Shown: positions 56,015 through 64,000 of the stretch, piece by piece
How positions within the stretch are numbered: position 1 is the first letter of the stretch
Layout: every line of letters starts with the position of its first letter
Source of the DNA: Hymenobacter piscis
Lineage (GTDB): Bacteria; Bacteroidota; Bacteroidia; Cytophagales; Hymenobacteraceae
Length of the DNA: 64,000 nucleotides
Direction of reading: 5' to 3'
Assembly: GCF_018760735.1 (NCBI RefSeq)
Contig: NZ_JAHHZN010000011.1
Coordinates: forward strand, 62,001-126,000
Position numbers and translations under genes: made by a program
Notes under the pieces: model-generated
Databases searched by the model: none
Told to the model about the DNA's origin: nothing
What the model saw: only the letters and a program-made list of their open reading frames with translations

Positions 56015-58354
56015 ATGGCTCAGTCCGCCACCAAAAAGAATACCCCTCTTCGCAAACCTAACCGCCCCGGTCGCTTCACCGGCTGGGCCCGCACGTTCTG
56101 GCTTCTTTTCGGCGCGGGCGTGGTGGGGCTGGTGCTGTACGTGCTGGCCGTCAGCGTGAACTTCCTGAACCTGTTCGGACGCATGCCCAACCTCAAAACG
56201 CTGGAAAACCCGCGCAGTGAGCTGGCCTCGGAAATCTACTCCGCCGACAACGTACTCATGGGCAAATACTTCCGCGAGAACCGGACGCCCGCTGAGTACG
56301 AAGACCTACCCCAGCACCTCGTGGATGCCCTCATTGCCACCGAGGACGCCCGCTTCGAGGAGCACTCCGGCATCGACCCCAAGGCTACCGGCCGGGTGGC
56401 GGCGGGCCTGCTCACGGGCGGTAGCGGGGGCGGTGGCTCCACCCTCACCCAACAGCTGGCCAAGGTGCTGTTCCGCACCCGTGAAGACCTCAACGACGGC
56501 ACGCTCAACGATGTGCCCGGCGTGCGGATGCTCATTACCAAAACCAAGGAGTGGATTCTGGCTACCCGCCTGGAACGCAGCTACACCAAGCGCGAAATCC
56601 TGCGCATGTATCTGAATACTAACGACTACGGCTCCAACGCCTTCGGTATCAATACGGCCGCTAAAACCTTCTTCGGCAAAAAGCCCCGCGACCTGACCCG
56701 GCCCGAGGCCGCCACGCTGGTAGGCGTGCTCAACGCGCCTTCGCGCTTCAGCCCCAAGTTCAACCCCGAACGCTCCCGGGCCCGCCGCAACTGGGTGCTG
56801 CGCCAGATGAACAAGTACGGCTACATCACGCCCGAGCAGCTCAAGGGCGATACACTCAAGGCCATTGCCCTTAACTATAGTGTTGAGAACCAGAACGAAG
56901 GCATTGCGCCCTACTTCCGGGTGGAGGTCAGCAAAATGCTCCGGCAGTGGGCCAAGGACACCGACCACGACCTGTACTCCGACGGCCTGAAAATCTACAC
57001 CACCATCGATTCGCGGATGCAGAAGTACGCCGAATCGGCCGTGGCCGAGCACATGAAGCTTCAGCAGAAGTGGTTCGATTCCCACTGGAAGGGTCAGCAG
57101 CCCTGGCGCGACGAGAACGGCAAGCTCATTCCGGGCTTCCTGAACACGTCCATCAAGCGCACCGGCCGCTACCGCTCCCTCACCAACCGCTTCCCCGACC
57201 AGCCCGATTCCGTGAAGTACTATCTCAACAAGAAGTACAAGATGAAGGTGTTCAGCTGGCAGGGCGGCGAAAAGGAAGTGACCATGTCGCCGATGGACTC
57301 GCTGGCTTACTATAAGCGGCTGCTGCGCTCGGGCTTTATGGCCATGAATCCGCTCAACGGCAAGGTGAAGGCCTGGGTGGGTGGCATCAACTACAAGTAC
57401 ATCAAGTACGACCACGTGAAGCAGGGCAAGCGTCAGCCGGGCTCCACGTTCAAGCCCTTCGTGTACGTGGCCGCCATCGACCAGGGCTACTCGCCCTGCT
57501 ACCAGCGCCCCGACGTGGCCGTGACCTTCCCCACCGAAGCCGGCCGGCCCGCTTATACCCCCCGCAACTTCGAGGGCCGGTTTTCGGGCCGCACGTTCAC
57601 GCTGCGTCAGGCCCTGGCCCGCTCCATGAACTCCATCACAGCCTGGCTGGTGCAGAAACTCGGCCCCGAAACGGTGGTCAGCTACGCCAAGCGCCTGGGC
57701 ATTACCTCCCCCATTGAGGCGGTGCCGGCCGTGGGCTTCGGCTCCTCCGACGTGAGCATCTACGAGCTGGCCGGCGCCTACAGCACCTTCGTGAACAAGG
57801 GCGTCTGGACCGCGCCCATGATGGTGACGCGCATTGAGGACAAGAACGGCAACGTGCTCCGCGAATTCGTGCCCCAGACCCGGGAGGCGCTGAGCGAGGA
57901 AACGGCCTATCTGATGACCTACATGCTGCGCGGGGCCACCGAAGAGCAGGGCGGCACCAGCATCATCCTGAAGGGCGGTTTCAAATTCCCCTACGAGATG
58001 GGCGCTAAAACCGGCACTACCAACAACTACTCCGATGGCTGGTTCATGGGCCTCACCCCCGATCTGGTGTGCGGCATGTGGGTGGGCGGGGAAGACCGCA
58101 GCATCCACTTCCGAACCGGAACCTACGGCCAGGGCTCCCGCCTCGCCCTCCCGATTTATGGTCTGTTCATGAAAAAAGTGTACGCTGACAAAAGCCTCGA
58201 CGTCAATACCGGCGCTTTCCCCAAACCGGCCCAGCTCACCATCGAAACCGACTGCTCCCGCTACTACGGTGGCACCGGTCTGCGCGACACCATCCCCAGC
58301 GACCAGAAGCTCAACCAGGTGAAGCTGGAAGACCTGAGCGACGATGACATTTAA
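56015..58354 (+). CDS. Penicillin-binding protein 1A (transglycosylase/transpeptidase)
   Basis: A 779-residue bifunctional class A PBP. It has one N-terminal membrane anchor (about 28-52). GT51 glycosyltransferase follows (about 75-250) with ATEDARFEEHSGID and GGGGSTLTQQLAKVLF. Transpeptidase (about 430-740): SxxK serine in RQPGSTFKPFVYV, SxN in ARSMNS and KTGTTNNYSDGWF. It makes peptidoglycan on the periplasmic side. ATG 56015 lies directly after the AT-rich repeat. Stop in the next CTGATT-type repeat. Confidence 0.95.
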   Translation: MAQSATKKNTPLRKPNRPGRFTGWARTFWLLFGAGVVGLVLYVLAVSVNFLNLFGRMPNLKTLENPRSELASEIYSADNVLMGKYFRENRTPAEYEDLPQHLVDALIATEDARFEEHSGIDPKATGRVAAGLLTGGSGGGGSTLTQQLAKVLFRTREDLNDGTLNDVPGVRMLITKTKEWILATRLERSYTKREILRMYLNTNDYGSNAFGINTAAKTFFGKKPRDLTRPEAATLVGVLNAPSRFSPKFNPERSRARRNWVLRQMNKYGYITPEQLKGDTLKAIALNYSVENQNEGIAPYFRVEVSKMLRQWAKDTDHDLYSDGLKIYTTIDSRMQKYAESAVAEHMKLQQKWFDSHWKGQQPWRDENGKLIPGFLNTSIKRTGRYRSLTNRFPDQPDSVKYYLNKKYKMKVFSWQGGEKEVTMSPMDSLAYYKRLLRSGFMAMNPLNGKVKAWVGGINYKYIKYDHVKQGKRQPGSTFKPFVYVAAIDQGYSPCYQRPDVAVTFPTEAGRPAYTPRNFEGRFSGRTFTLRQALARSMNSITAWLVQKLGPETVVSYAKRLGITSPIEAVPAVGFGSSDVSIYELAGAYSTFVNKGVWTAPMMVTRIEDKNGNVLREFVPQTREALSEETAYLMTYMLRGATEEQGGTSIILKGGFKFPYEMGAKTGTTNNYSDGWFMGLTPDLVCGMWVGGEDRSIHFRTGTYGQGSRLALPIYGLFMKKVYADKSLDVNTGAFPKPAQLTIETDCSRYYGGTGLRDTIPSDQKLNQVKLEDLSDDDI

Positions 58355-58580
58355 TCACTGATTTCCGCTGATTATTTCGCTGATTTCACTGATTTTTACG
58401 GAATGTGGCCGGGACACCCCGGCCACATTTTTTGTTGTCTTCCTGACAACTTTCCGCCGCAATCCTCCCGCTTCGTCCTCGTACCCGTACTTGGTACGAT
58501 AGGCCCATCGCCTATACCTTGAGTACCGCACAACCTCAGCGTCATCCGCTGAAGAATCAGCGAAAATCAGTAATTATTTA
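58352..58580. repeat. CTGATT-word inverted repeat between PBP1A and uvrC
   Basis: Left words TAATCACTGATTTCCGCTGATT...CGCTGATTTCACTGATTTTT (58352-58397) and right CAGCGTCATCCGCTGAAGAATCAGCGAAAATCAGTAATT (58538-58576), inverted. Same words as at 2844-3022. A terminator lies in the left part, and the 225-base gap has no gene. Confidence 0.85.
58402..58436 (+). terminator. Intrinsic terminator of PBP1A
   Basis: AATGTGGCCGGG/CCCGGCCACATT-type stem followed by TTTTTTG. Confidence 0.85.
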
Positions 58581-60391
58581 TGGCCGCCTCTCCTGACCTG
58601 CAAGACCAGATCCGCCAGCTGCCCCACCGCCCGGGGGTATACAAGTACTTCGGCGACGAGGACACCATCATTTACGTGGGTAAGGCCATCGACCTGCGCA
58701 AGCGCGTCAGCAGTTACTTCACCAAGCAGGACCACAACAAGAAAACCCAGCAGCTGGTCAAAAACATCCGCCGCATCGAGTTCACCATTGTGGATTCGGA
58801 GTCGGACGCGTTTCTGCTGGAAAATAACCTCATCAAGCAGCACCAGCCCAAGTACAACATCCTGCTCAAGGACGGCAAGACCTACCCTTACCTGCTGCTG
58901 ACCAACGAGCGGTTCCCCCGCCTCATCCCGACCCGCAACAAGCGCCCCGGCGACGGCCGCTACTACGGCCCTTACGCCAACGTGACGGGCATGAACCTGC
59001 TGGTGGAGCTCATCCGGGCCCTGTACCCGCTGCGCACCTGCACTTACAACCTCTCGGAGGCCAACATCGAGGCCGGCAAGTTCAAGGTCTGCCTGGAGTA
59101 CCACCTGGGCAACTGCAAGGGCCCCTGTGAGGCCCACCAGGACGAGGAAACTTACAACCAGTACATCCAGCAGATCCGGCAGATCCTGAATGGCGACCTG
59201 CGCCTGCCCAAGCAGTACTTCCGCGACCGGATGACCCAGGCCGCCCAAGAACAGCAGTATGAACTGGCCCACCAGTTCAAGGTCAAGCTCGACAAGCTCG
59301 ACGAGTTCCAGAGCAAGAGCACCATCGTCAACGCCAACCTGACCAACATCGACGTGTTCAGCATCGCGTCGAACGAGAAGTCGGCCTTTATCAGCTACCT
59401 CAAGGTGATGAACGGCAGCATTGTGCTCACGCAGTCGGTGGAGGTACAGAAGAAGCTTGATGAACCGGATGAGGAGATTCTGGCCCCGCTGGTGATGCAG
59501 ATGCGGGAGGAGTTCGAGAGCGAGTCCAAGGAAATCCTGACCAACATTGCCCTGCCGCCCCTGCCCCTGCCCGGCGTGGCCATTGCCCAGCCCCAGATTG
59601 GCGATAAGCGCAAGCTGCTGGAGCTGAGCCTCAAAAACGTGCTCTACCTGCGCAAGGAAAAAGAGAGCATGAACGACCGGAGCAAGGACCTCAACGAGGT
59701 GCGCATCATGGAAACCATCAAGAAGGATTTGCGCCTGACGGAACTGCCCAAGCACATCGAATGCTTCGACAACTCCAACTTCCAGGGCGATAATCCGGTG
59801 GCCGCCATGGTGTGTTTCCGCAACGCTCGGCCCAGCAAGAAGGACTACCGCCACTACCACATCAAAACCGTCATCGGCCCCAACGACTTCGACTCGATGT
59901 ACGAAGTAGTGACGCGCCGCTACCGCCGCCTCGTGGACGAGGGTGCCAGCCTGCCCCAGCTCGTGATTGTGGACGGCGGCAAGGGCCAGCTCAGCATGGC
60001 CGTTAAAGCCCTCAAAGACCTGAATCTGTGGGGGCAGATGGCCGTCATCGGTATCGCCAAGCGCCTGGAGGAAATCTACGTGCCCAACGACCCGCTCCCG
60101 CTCTACATCGACAAGAAGAGCGAATCCCTGCGCCTCTTCCAGCGCATGCGCGACGAAGTGCACCGCTTCGGCATCACCTTCCACCGCAACCGCCGCGACG
60201 CGGGCACGCTCAAAACCGAGCTCACCGACGTCAAGGGCCTCGGTCCCGTCACGGCCGATAAACTGCTCACCAAGTTCAAGTCCGTCAAGAAAATCAAAGA
60301 GCTGTCCGAAGCCGAACTGGTAGCTGAAGTCGGCAAAGCCAAAGCCTGCATCCTGATCAGCTACTTCTCCCAAACCGATGCCCAAGTCTGA
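58580..60391 (+). CDS. uvrC: UvrABC excinuclease subunit C
   Basis: A 603-residue repair nuclease. N-terminal GIY-YIG (PGVYKYFGDEDTIIYVGKAIDLRKRV, residues 20-45) makes the 3' incision. The UVR motif lies near 210-240 (QYELAHQFKVKLDKLDEF). The RNase H-like UvrC homology region is around 390-460 (IECFDNSNFQGDNPVAAMVCF and LVIVDGGKGQL), and C-terminal helix-hairpin-helix is KGLGPVTADKLLTKFKSVKKI. Full length with standard order. Confidence 0.97.
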   Translation: MAASPDLQDQIRQLPHRPGVYKYFGDEDTIIYVGKAIDLRKRVSSYFTKQDHNKKTQQLVKNIRRIEFTIVDSESDAFLLENNLIKQHQPKYNILLKDGKTYPYLLLTNERFPRLIPTRNKRPGDGRYYGPYANVTGMNLLVELIRALYPLRTCTYNLSEANIEAGKFKVCLEYHLGNCKGPCEAHQDEETYNQYIQQIRQILNGDLRLPKQYFRDRMTQAAQEQQYELAHQFKVKLDKLDEFQSKSTIVNANLTNIDVFSIASNEKSAFISYLKVMNGSIVLTQSVEVQKKLDEPDEEILAPLVMQMREEFESESKEILTNIALPPLPLPGVAIAQPQIGDKRKLLELSLKNVLYLRKEKESMNDRSKDLNEVRIMETIKKDLRLTELPKHIECFDNSNFQGDNPVAAMVCFRNARPSKKDYRHYHIKTVIGPNDFDSMYEVVTRRYRRLVDEGASLPQLVIVDGGKGQLSMAVKALKDLNLWGQMAVIGIAKRLEEIYVPNDPLPLYIDKKSESLRLFQRMRDEVHRFGITFHRNRRDAGTLKTELTDVKGLGPVTADKLLTKFKSVKKIKELSEAELVAEVGKAKACILISYFSQTDAQV

Positions 60392-60405
60392 ACAACGGCA
60401 CCCGA

Positions 60406-60473
60406 AAGCCCCCTGAAAAAGCCAAAGGCCCCCAACCATTTCTGGTCGGGGGCCTTTGGTTTTCAGGGGGCTT
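60406..60473. terminator. Nested bidirectional terminator
   Basis: Outer stem AAGCCCCCTGAAAA/TTTTCAGGGGGCTT encloses an inner stem CCAAAGGCCCCC/GGGGGCCTTTGG. It separates uvrC from the convergent gldN. Confidence 0.88.
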
Positions 60474-60523
60474 AGAAGAGATGTCGGCATCTGCGTCATC
60501 CCAGCATCTGCACCATCTGTGAT

Positions 60524-61390
60524 TTAGAAAGACCACAGGTTATACTCGTACTCAATCAGGTCGGCGGCGGCCTGCTGCGAGGCCAGGATACCCTGCTGCT
60601 GACCACCGTAGACTTCGTCCAGACGGGCATCATTCGGGTTCGATACCTTCACGATGTAGGAGTTGAACAGCCAGAGTTCGAACGCGTCGGCCAGGTTCTT
60701 GTGCTGGGCATCATTCTGGGGGTTAAACCAGATAGCCTTATCCGGATTGGCCCGGAACACACGCACCAGGTCGCTGTACTTGAACGTAGCAATGGGCTTT
60801 TCAATACCCGACTGGTTAGCGCCCAGCGTCGAAGGAACAAGCAGGGTGATGGTTTTGATGTCGTGATACATCCGCGACCGTTTCTTGTCGAAGATCATAT
60901 CCTCCTTCAGTTCCATCTGGTACAGGTCCTTAGGACGGAAGCCAAAACTAGATGGAGCAGCAGGAGCAGCAGGTTTGCTACCCTTTTTCTTGGGAGCACC
61001 CCAATCATCGCCGGTATCCTGAGTGAAGCCGGCATCAATTTCCTCCTGGCTCAGACCGGCGCTTGCCTCCACGTAGGAAGAGTTAGCGGCTACTTCCGCA
61101 GCAGAAAAAGTCGTGGTCAGGGAGTCGTTACGGTACGCCTGCAGTTCACCCCGCTTGACCGCATCCAGAATTACCCGGCTGATTTCCTTGCCTTCCGCGA
61201 ACATGGGCTTGTTCTGCTTCTCACGCAGGTCAATCGCGCGCCAGATCGTTTTGCGGAACAGAATATCCGAATTCGGGATCGGGCGGTACGAGCCGTTGCT
61301 GCTCGCAGTAGTGGCTTGCTCCTGAGCCGATGCTGCCACCGACAGCGTGAGGCCCGCCGCCAAAGCGGTGAAGGAAAGGAATTTGTTCAT
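60524..61390 (-). CDS. gldN: Gliding motility / T9SS protein GldN
   Basis: A 288-residue exported protein. The signal peptide ends ASAQ. The GldN/PorN pattern DILFRKTIWRAIDLREKQNKPMF, FRPKDLYQMELKEDMIFDKKRSRMYHDIKTITLLVPS and LWLFNSYIVKVSNPNDARLDEVYGG is present. It forms a periplasmic ring with GldK under the outer membrane. It lies 47 bases after gldM in the same operon. A Lys/Ala-rich disordered stretch lies near residues 130-150. Confidence 0.95.
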   Translation of the reverse strand: MNKFLSFTALAAGLTLSVAASAQEQATTASSNGSYRPIPNSDILFRKTIWRAIDLREKQNKPMFAEGKEISRVILDAVKRGELQAYRNDSLTTTFSAAEVAANSSYVEASAGLSQEEIDAGFTQDTGDDWGAPKKKGSKPAAPAAPSSFGFRPKDLYQMELKEDMIFDKKRSRMYHDIKTITLLVPSTLGANQSGIEKPIATFKYSDLVRVFRANPDKAIWFNPQNDAQHKNLADAFELWLFNSYIVKVSNPNDARLDEVYGGQQQGILASQQAAADLIEYEYNLWSF

Positions 61391-61437
61391 GCCAGAGAAA
61401 TCAAAAAGCGTGACGGATAGTTCAGAACCGGTAACGC

Positions 61438-63018
61438 TTAGATCAGCGGAATATTGAAAACTTTGGTAACGTTTACGTCTTCCACGTTACCCTGGAAGTT
61501 CTGGCGCTGCACTCCTTTTACTTCGATGTAAAGACGGTCGCCTTCGCGGGCCGTGTTTACCACCGAGCTCAGGTCTACGTTCGGACCGTTTACTGGAATA
61601 GCTGCCATAACCGGGCGCTTGCCGCGTACCAGCGTTACTTCGTAGCGCGATACCCGGAAACGAGCGTCGTCGGGCAGGAAAGTAGCAAAACCAGCATCCG
61701 CTACGGCCTTCATGTTCATATTCCGAACAGCCGTGATGGGCGTACCCTGCTTTTCATTGACCGGACGGCCACCTACCCAGCACTGCACGTCAGGCTTAGG
61801 AATAGGACGAACCTGGAACGTCTGCGAACCAATGGCGTTACCACCGCTGCTCACGTTCAGGGTAACTTCTTTGGCATTAGGTACTAACGTAACGTCGCCT
61901 TTGTTAGCGCCTTTGATGGTAGCAGCCCCGGAAGCCGAGAAGCTGGGGTCGTACTGGGCACCCAGCGCGGGAACCTGTACGCTCAGCTTGTTGCCGCACC
62001 GGAAGTACAGTGCCTGCACCGAAGCCGACTGAATCTGCATTACCGGCTTGGTGATGGTGTAGGGCACGTTTACTTTGAAGATCGTGTCACGACCGTTCTG
62101 CTTGAACCGGATCGTACCGCTCCAGGAAGCCTTGGCATTGCCTTCTTTGTCGAAAGAGCCCGGGCGCACCGTGAATTCCACTTTGCCTTTCCCATCGGGA
62201 CCTACTGACAGGGGCGAGCCATTGAGCGTCATGCTGGGGTTGAGGCCCGAAGCCGAAGCCGTTAGGAACAGCTCCGCTTTGTACTTAGTACCAGCGGCCA
62301 CCGTATTCGACTCGGCACTGGCAAAAGCGCCAATCTTATCGAACACGATAACTGAGCCACCCACGCGCTGCGCCAGGTTGTTGAGCGCATCCGATTCGTA
62401 CTTCAGCACTTCGGCTTCTTTCTGAGAAAGAACGGCCAGCGCCGCTACCACGGGCGTATTTTCGAAGTTCAGCTGCGCAAAGTTCTTGCTCTTCTGCTCC
62501 TTGTCCGTCACCATCGGGTCTTCGCCGGCGTCGAGGGCCAGGGGAGATACTCCGGGGATGATGTTTTTGATGTAGTCCGAGTACTTGTTGAGCTCGCCCT
62601 TCATCTTGTAGCCTTCGCCGTTTTTGTTGGCGCCCAGCATAAGCTCCGCCACTTTATCCTCGGCGCTCATGTTTTTAAACTCGTTCTTGCCTTTGTTCTC
62701 CGTTTTAGTGAGCAGCTGCTCACGCACACCCGACAGATAGGCAATCATTTCTTTCGTCCGGTCCCGAACTTCCTGGCTCTGCTTGAGCACGGCCAGATCT
62801 TTGGGCTGGTTGCGGTTCTTCTCAACCTGCGCCTGAATCCCCTTCACGGTTCCGTCGTTTGCTTTCAACACCTTTCCGTTAATGGAAGAAAGGCTGTCGT
62901 CGAGAAACTTGAACTTGAGTAGAATTGCTGAGTTTACCTGTAGGGCCAGAAGAGCGGTGAGTACCAGGTACATCATCCCGATCATCTTCTGCCGTGGAGT
63001 CTCTTTACCTCCCGCCAT
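61438..63018 (-). CDS. gldM: Gliding motility / T9SS motor protein GldM
   Basis: A 526-residue protein. It starts MAGGKETPRQKMIGMMYLVLTALLALQVNSAILLKF (short cytoplasmic part plus one membrane helix). A helical region with KNEFKNMSAEDKVAELMLG follows, then periplasmic beta domains D1-D4-like (PYTITKPVMQIQSASVQALYFRCGN; C-terminal FNIPLI). With GldL it forms the proton-powered T9SS motor. Normal length, 59 bases after gldL. Confidence 0.96.
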   Translation of the reverse strand: MAGGKETPRQKMIGMMYLVLTALLALQVNSAILLKFKFLDDSLSSINGKVLKANDGTVKGIQAQVEKNRNQPKDLAVLKQSQEVRDRTKEMIAYLSGVREQLLTKTENKGKNEFKNMSAEDKVAELMLGANKNGEGYKMKGELNKYSDYIKNIIPGVSPLALDAGEDPMVTDKEQKSKNFAQLNFENTPVVAALAVLSQKEAEVLKYESDALNNLAQRVGGSVIVFDKIGAFASAESNTVAAGTKYKAELFLTASASGLNPSMTLNGSPLSVGPDGKGKVEFTVRPGSFDKEGNAKASWSGTIRFKQNGRDTIFKVNVPYTITKPVMQIQSASVQALYFRCGNKLSVQVPALGAQYDPSFSASGAATIKGANKGDVTLVPNAKEVTLNVSSGGNAIGSQTFQVRPIPKPDVQCWVGGRPVNEKQGTPITAVRNMNMKAVADAGFATFLPDDARFRVSRYEVTLVRGKRPVMAAIPVNGPNVDLSSVVNTAREGDRLYIEVKGVQRQNFQGNVEDVNVTKVFNIPLI

Positions 63019-63077
63019 CGTGTCTACCTGTTGCTATACTAGTGGAATTGGATCTGAACCTAAGGGGTATTCCAGCC

Positions 63078-63884
63078 TTAGCTGGTAGCCCGCATAGCGT
63101 TCAGCATGTTGCCGTACACCCGGTTGAGCGAAGTCAGGTTGGTGGTCAGGCCAGTTACTTCCTGCTTGAACTGCTCGGTTTCCTTGCCGGCCTCGGTCAG
63201 GTTCTCCATGGCCTGCGCGAGCGTACCATAGAACTTGTTCATCGACTTGAGGTGGGTGTTGGCATCCTGCAGCTCCATCTCGTACACTGCATTCAGGGCG
63301 CCCAGGTTCTTGGTTACGTTCTGAACCTGCGCGTGATATTCACGGGCATCATTCGACGCATCAGCCATGGCCGACATAGCCTGCACCGTGCTCGAGTACG
63401 ACTCGTTAATACGCTCCAGCGACTGGGCCGCGGTGCGCACTTTAGTAGTGTATTCTTCGGTAGCGTTGGTAGCGTCGCCCAGAGAGGAAAGCTGCTGGGT
63501 AGTAGTGCTGAGGCGGTTCAGGCCCTGACCCAGCGAAGAAATAGCCTCGGGGGTTACGTTGGCGTCCTTCAGCATATCATCGAGCTTGCGCGTCAGTCCG
63601 GTGCCGTTGTTCTCCTGCAGGAAGCTGGGGTTGCCGGTCGAGGGGTCATAGCCTTCGCTCAATTCCGGGTAAACCAAGGACCAGTCTACATCCTTAGGAG
63701 TTGGCTGGAAAGCGCTCAGGAAGAAGATCAGGGCTTCCGTACCCAAACCAATAATCAGCATTATGCTGGCGCCTTCCCAGTGCTGGATTTTGAACAGAGC
63801 GCCTACAATTACAACTGCTGCACCGATGCCATAGATTTTGGGCATCAGCACATCATACAGAAAACTACCGCCTTTAGCTGCCAT
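63078..63884 (-). CDS. gldL: Gliding motility / T9SS motor protein GldL
   Basis: A 268-residue protein. It has two N-terminal membrane helices (MPKIYGIGAAVVIVGALFKI and IMLIIGLGTEALIFFLSAF) with the conserved HWEGA between them. A long cytoplasmic coiled coil rich in Gln/Asn/Thr follows (about 75-268). It powers T9SS and gliding together with GldM. The order gldL-gldM-gldN leftward implies gldK just beyond 64000. A minus-strand TAA at 63987-63985 could be its stop, but only four codons are visible. The 116 bases upstream of gldL hold nothing else. Confidence 0.96.
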   Translation of the reverse strand: MAAKGGSFLYDVLMPKIYGIGAAVVIVGALFKIQHWEGASIMLIIGLGTEALIFFLSAFQPTPKDVDWSLVYPELSEGYDPSTGNPSFLQENNGTGLTRKLDDMLKDANVTPEAISSLGQGLNRLSTTTQQLSSLGDATNATEEYTTKVRTAAQSLERINESYSSTVQAMSAMADASNDAREYHAQVQNVTKNLGALNAVYEMELQDANTHLKSMNKFYGTLAQAMENLTEAGKETEQFKQEVTGLTTNLTSLNRVYGNMLNAMRATS

Positions 63885-64000
63885 GTGATTTGGGTGTTGA
63901 AAAGAAGTTTGTTGTGGTATTGATTTTAGGGAATGCAGGGGAGGAACGGTGGGTTTTCTTCGAAAAGAGCGTTGGTAAAGCTACTTAGTAAAGTCCCGAG

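Noticed and set aside
63985..64000. C-terminal end of gldK on the minus strand
   Set aside because: A TAA at 63987-63985 in a plausible frame is visible, but four codons are too few to support a feature.

Overview
The window looks like chromosomal DNA of a GC-rich member of the Bacteroidota, most like Hymenobacter and relatives (Cytophagales). Evidence read from the sequence: a gldL-gldM-gldN run plus an SprE/PorW-like lipoprotein (type IX secretion and gliding), a fused MurF-alanine racemase, families largely confined to this phylum (DUF5686, DUF4230, DUF4834), no Shine-Dalgarno signals in front of most starts, and Bacteroidota -7 promoter boxes of the form TAnnTTTG in front of many genes. 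No plasmid, phage, insertion sequence or CRISPR array is visible. The taxonomic call is inference.

Layout. 1-1725: feoAB ferrous iron uptake (feoB runs off the left edge). 1950-6243: an exported carboxypeptidase-regulatory-domain protein, an OmpA lipoprotein and the murF-alr fusion. 6539-16784: RarD-type transporter, YfhO-type membrane protein, ACC deaminase/D-cysteine desulfhydrase, DUF4230 protein, RecX, DUF5686 outer-membrane protein, DUF4834 protein and an FkbM methyltransferase. 16920-16995: tRNA-Thr(CGT). 17062-19837: copper ATPase with a cupredoxin. 20051-24337: a KDLG-repeat membrane protein, an SDR enzyme, an HExxH protein, an NlpC/P60 peptidase, a DUF1232 protein and an acyl-carrier-like protein lacking the usual serine. 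24516-32133: tetR-tolC-MFP-[four-helix-bundle gene]-RND efflux operon. 32360-46350: housekeeping (ispF, M28 peptidase, lutB, channel-like protein, sdaAA, msrB, nnr, UbiA-like, ppa, PafA-like phosphatase, HAD). 46480-52548: F-type ATP synthase operon (atpZ, a small membrane gene, atpB, E, F, H, A, G) without beta and epsilon. 52749-60391: sprE/porW, PBP1A, uvrC. 60524-63884: gldN, gldM, gldL.

The most unusual thing is between the genes. About seventeen intergenic gaps hold long imperfect inverted repeats whose arms are built from degenerate tandem words, mostly with a 7-base period (for example GTTGCCA/GTTGTCA, GAGAACT, CTAGGAG/TTAGAAG, CTGGCAA/CTGACAA). Arms often run into the stop codon of the neighbouring gene or, at 6244-6538, into the promoter box on both sides. 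Nested inside some of them are at least three dispersed hairpin families (A: 6302-6442 and 34717-34828; B: 10403-10491, 45515-45610 and a fragment at 46356; C: 21533-21775 and 37477-37716, the last with a conserved terminator in its middle). In the efflux operon, a lower-GC four-helix-bundle (S23-like) gene occupies the loop of one of these heptad hairpins, which recalls S23 genes inside rRNA intervening-sequence hairpins. I propose the heptad hairpins and the S23-like gene as the candidate undescribed system here. A second oddity is a perfect pair of inverted 9-mers matching the DnaA-box consensus inside nnr.

Functionally, SprE/PorW and GldLMN belong to the same secretion/motility machine. 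FeoAB and CopA-cupredoxin handle metals. The TetR gene heads and probably controls its efflux operon. The ATP synthase genes form one transcription unit read leftward from 52.6 kb.
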